From M3007 sp039804245 (lineage in GTDB: Bacteria; Bacteroidota; Bacteroidia; Chitinophagales; Saprospiraceae): 14,994 nucleotides of DNA. Where the stretch lies: positions 1 to 14,994 of the forward strand of contig JBDLWO010000093.1 of assembly GCA_039804245.1 (NCBI GenBank), read 5' to 3'. The translations under genes were made by a program, and so were the position numbers. Below are positions 14,881 through 14,994 of this stretch, one piece after another. The notes under the pieces are model-generated. The model was not told where the DNA came from. It made no database searches and saw only the letters and a program-made list of their open reading frames with translations. How positions within the stretch are numbered: the first letter of the stretch is position 1; each line of letters opens with the position of its first letter.

Positions 14881-14954
14881 GGCGCGATAGCTCAGTTGGT
14901 CAGAGCGTGCGATTCATAATCGCAAGGTCGGGAGTTCAAGCCTCCCTCGCGCTA
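14881..14954 (+). tRNA. tRNA with CAT anticodon (elongator Met, or Ile2 if lysidine-modified)
   Basis: A full 74-base cloverleaf. The acceptor stem is GGCGCGA with TCGCGCT (first pair G-U), the D arm GCTC/GAGC with AGTTGGTCA, the anticodon stem TGCGA/TCGCA around TTCATAA (anticodon CAT at 14915-14917), then AGGTC as the variable region and GGGAG/CTCCC with the TTCAAGC loop. The discriminator is A and no CCA is encoded. The anticodon stem lacks the three G-C pairs of initiator tRNA, so it is elongator tRNA-Met or a TilS-modified tRNA-Ile2; sequence alone does not decide here. It has its own promoter and terminator. Confidence 0.95.
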
Positions 14955-14961
14955 CGAAGTC

Positions 14962-14994
14962 AAAAAGCCCGTCTGATTATTCAGGCGGGCTTTT
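14962..14994 (+). terminator. Strong intrinsic terminator after the tRNA gene
   Basis: AAAAGCCCG then TCTGA pairs with TCAGG then CGGGCTTTT around a TTAT loop, giving a stem of about 14 bp with one G-U pair, followed by T residues at the window edge. It starts 7 bases after the tRNA and ends this single-gene unit. The run of A on its left side may also let it act on the other strand. Confidence 0.88.

Noticed and set aside
1..14994. CRISPR array, phage, integron or toxin-antitoxin system
   Set aside because: No spaced direct repeats, integrase, capsid genes or toxin-antitoxin pairs were seen; nearly all the window is ordinary coding sequence.

Overview
The window looks like a chromosomal housekeeping segment from a Bacteroidota bacterium of medium GC content. 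Four things point there: GldC; the PF13562-type GlmU-like protein; a DUF3822 gene fused by an ATGA overlap to rsmD; and several exact copies of the Bacteroidota -7 promoter element TAnnTTTG. A CrtY-type lycopene cyclase and GldC fit a pigmented, possibly gliding member. The class cannot be fixed from this sequence alone. I found no large undescribed defence, toxin or biosynthetic system. The interest lies in altered catalytic residues, unusual gene junctions and one possibly frameshifted small gene.

Left part (1-4171): a possible IS256-type terminal repeat near the window edge (91-116) is followed by a minus-strand pair, a class III CoA-transferase and the P-loop ATPase Mrp/ApbC. The CoA-transferase start codon overlaps, head to head, the start codon of nnr, a plus-strand bifunctional NAD(P)H-hydrate repair enzyme. 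After nnr come a convergent terminator region and a small minus-strand reading frame in two pieces, joined by a -1 shift at a run of six A. It overlaps the 3' end of the gene upstream of it.

Middle (4143-10998): a large AddB/RecB-like PD-(D/E)XK nuclease without a visible helicase partner has a promoter element so close to its ATG that the mRNA should be almost leaderless. Divergent from it, gldC has its own perfect -7 element. A compact minus-strand operon follows in the order GlmU-like nucleotidyltransferase/acyltransferase, purM, a TPR lipoprotein and a GluQ-RS-like tRNA-modifying enzyme. The last three overlap one another, and the GluQ-RS-like protein ends just after its KLSKS loop.

Right part (11039-14994): rpmE2 (L31 type B) has its own promoter and a good intrinsic terminator. 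Then comes a crtY-coaE minus-strand pair (ATGA overlap), divergent from a plus-strand DUF3822-rsmD pair (ATGA overlap). RsmD has Gly in place of the catalytic Asp of its DPPY motif. The window ends with a complete single-gene transcription unit: a consensus promoter, a CAT-anticodon tRNA and a strong terminator.
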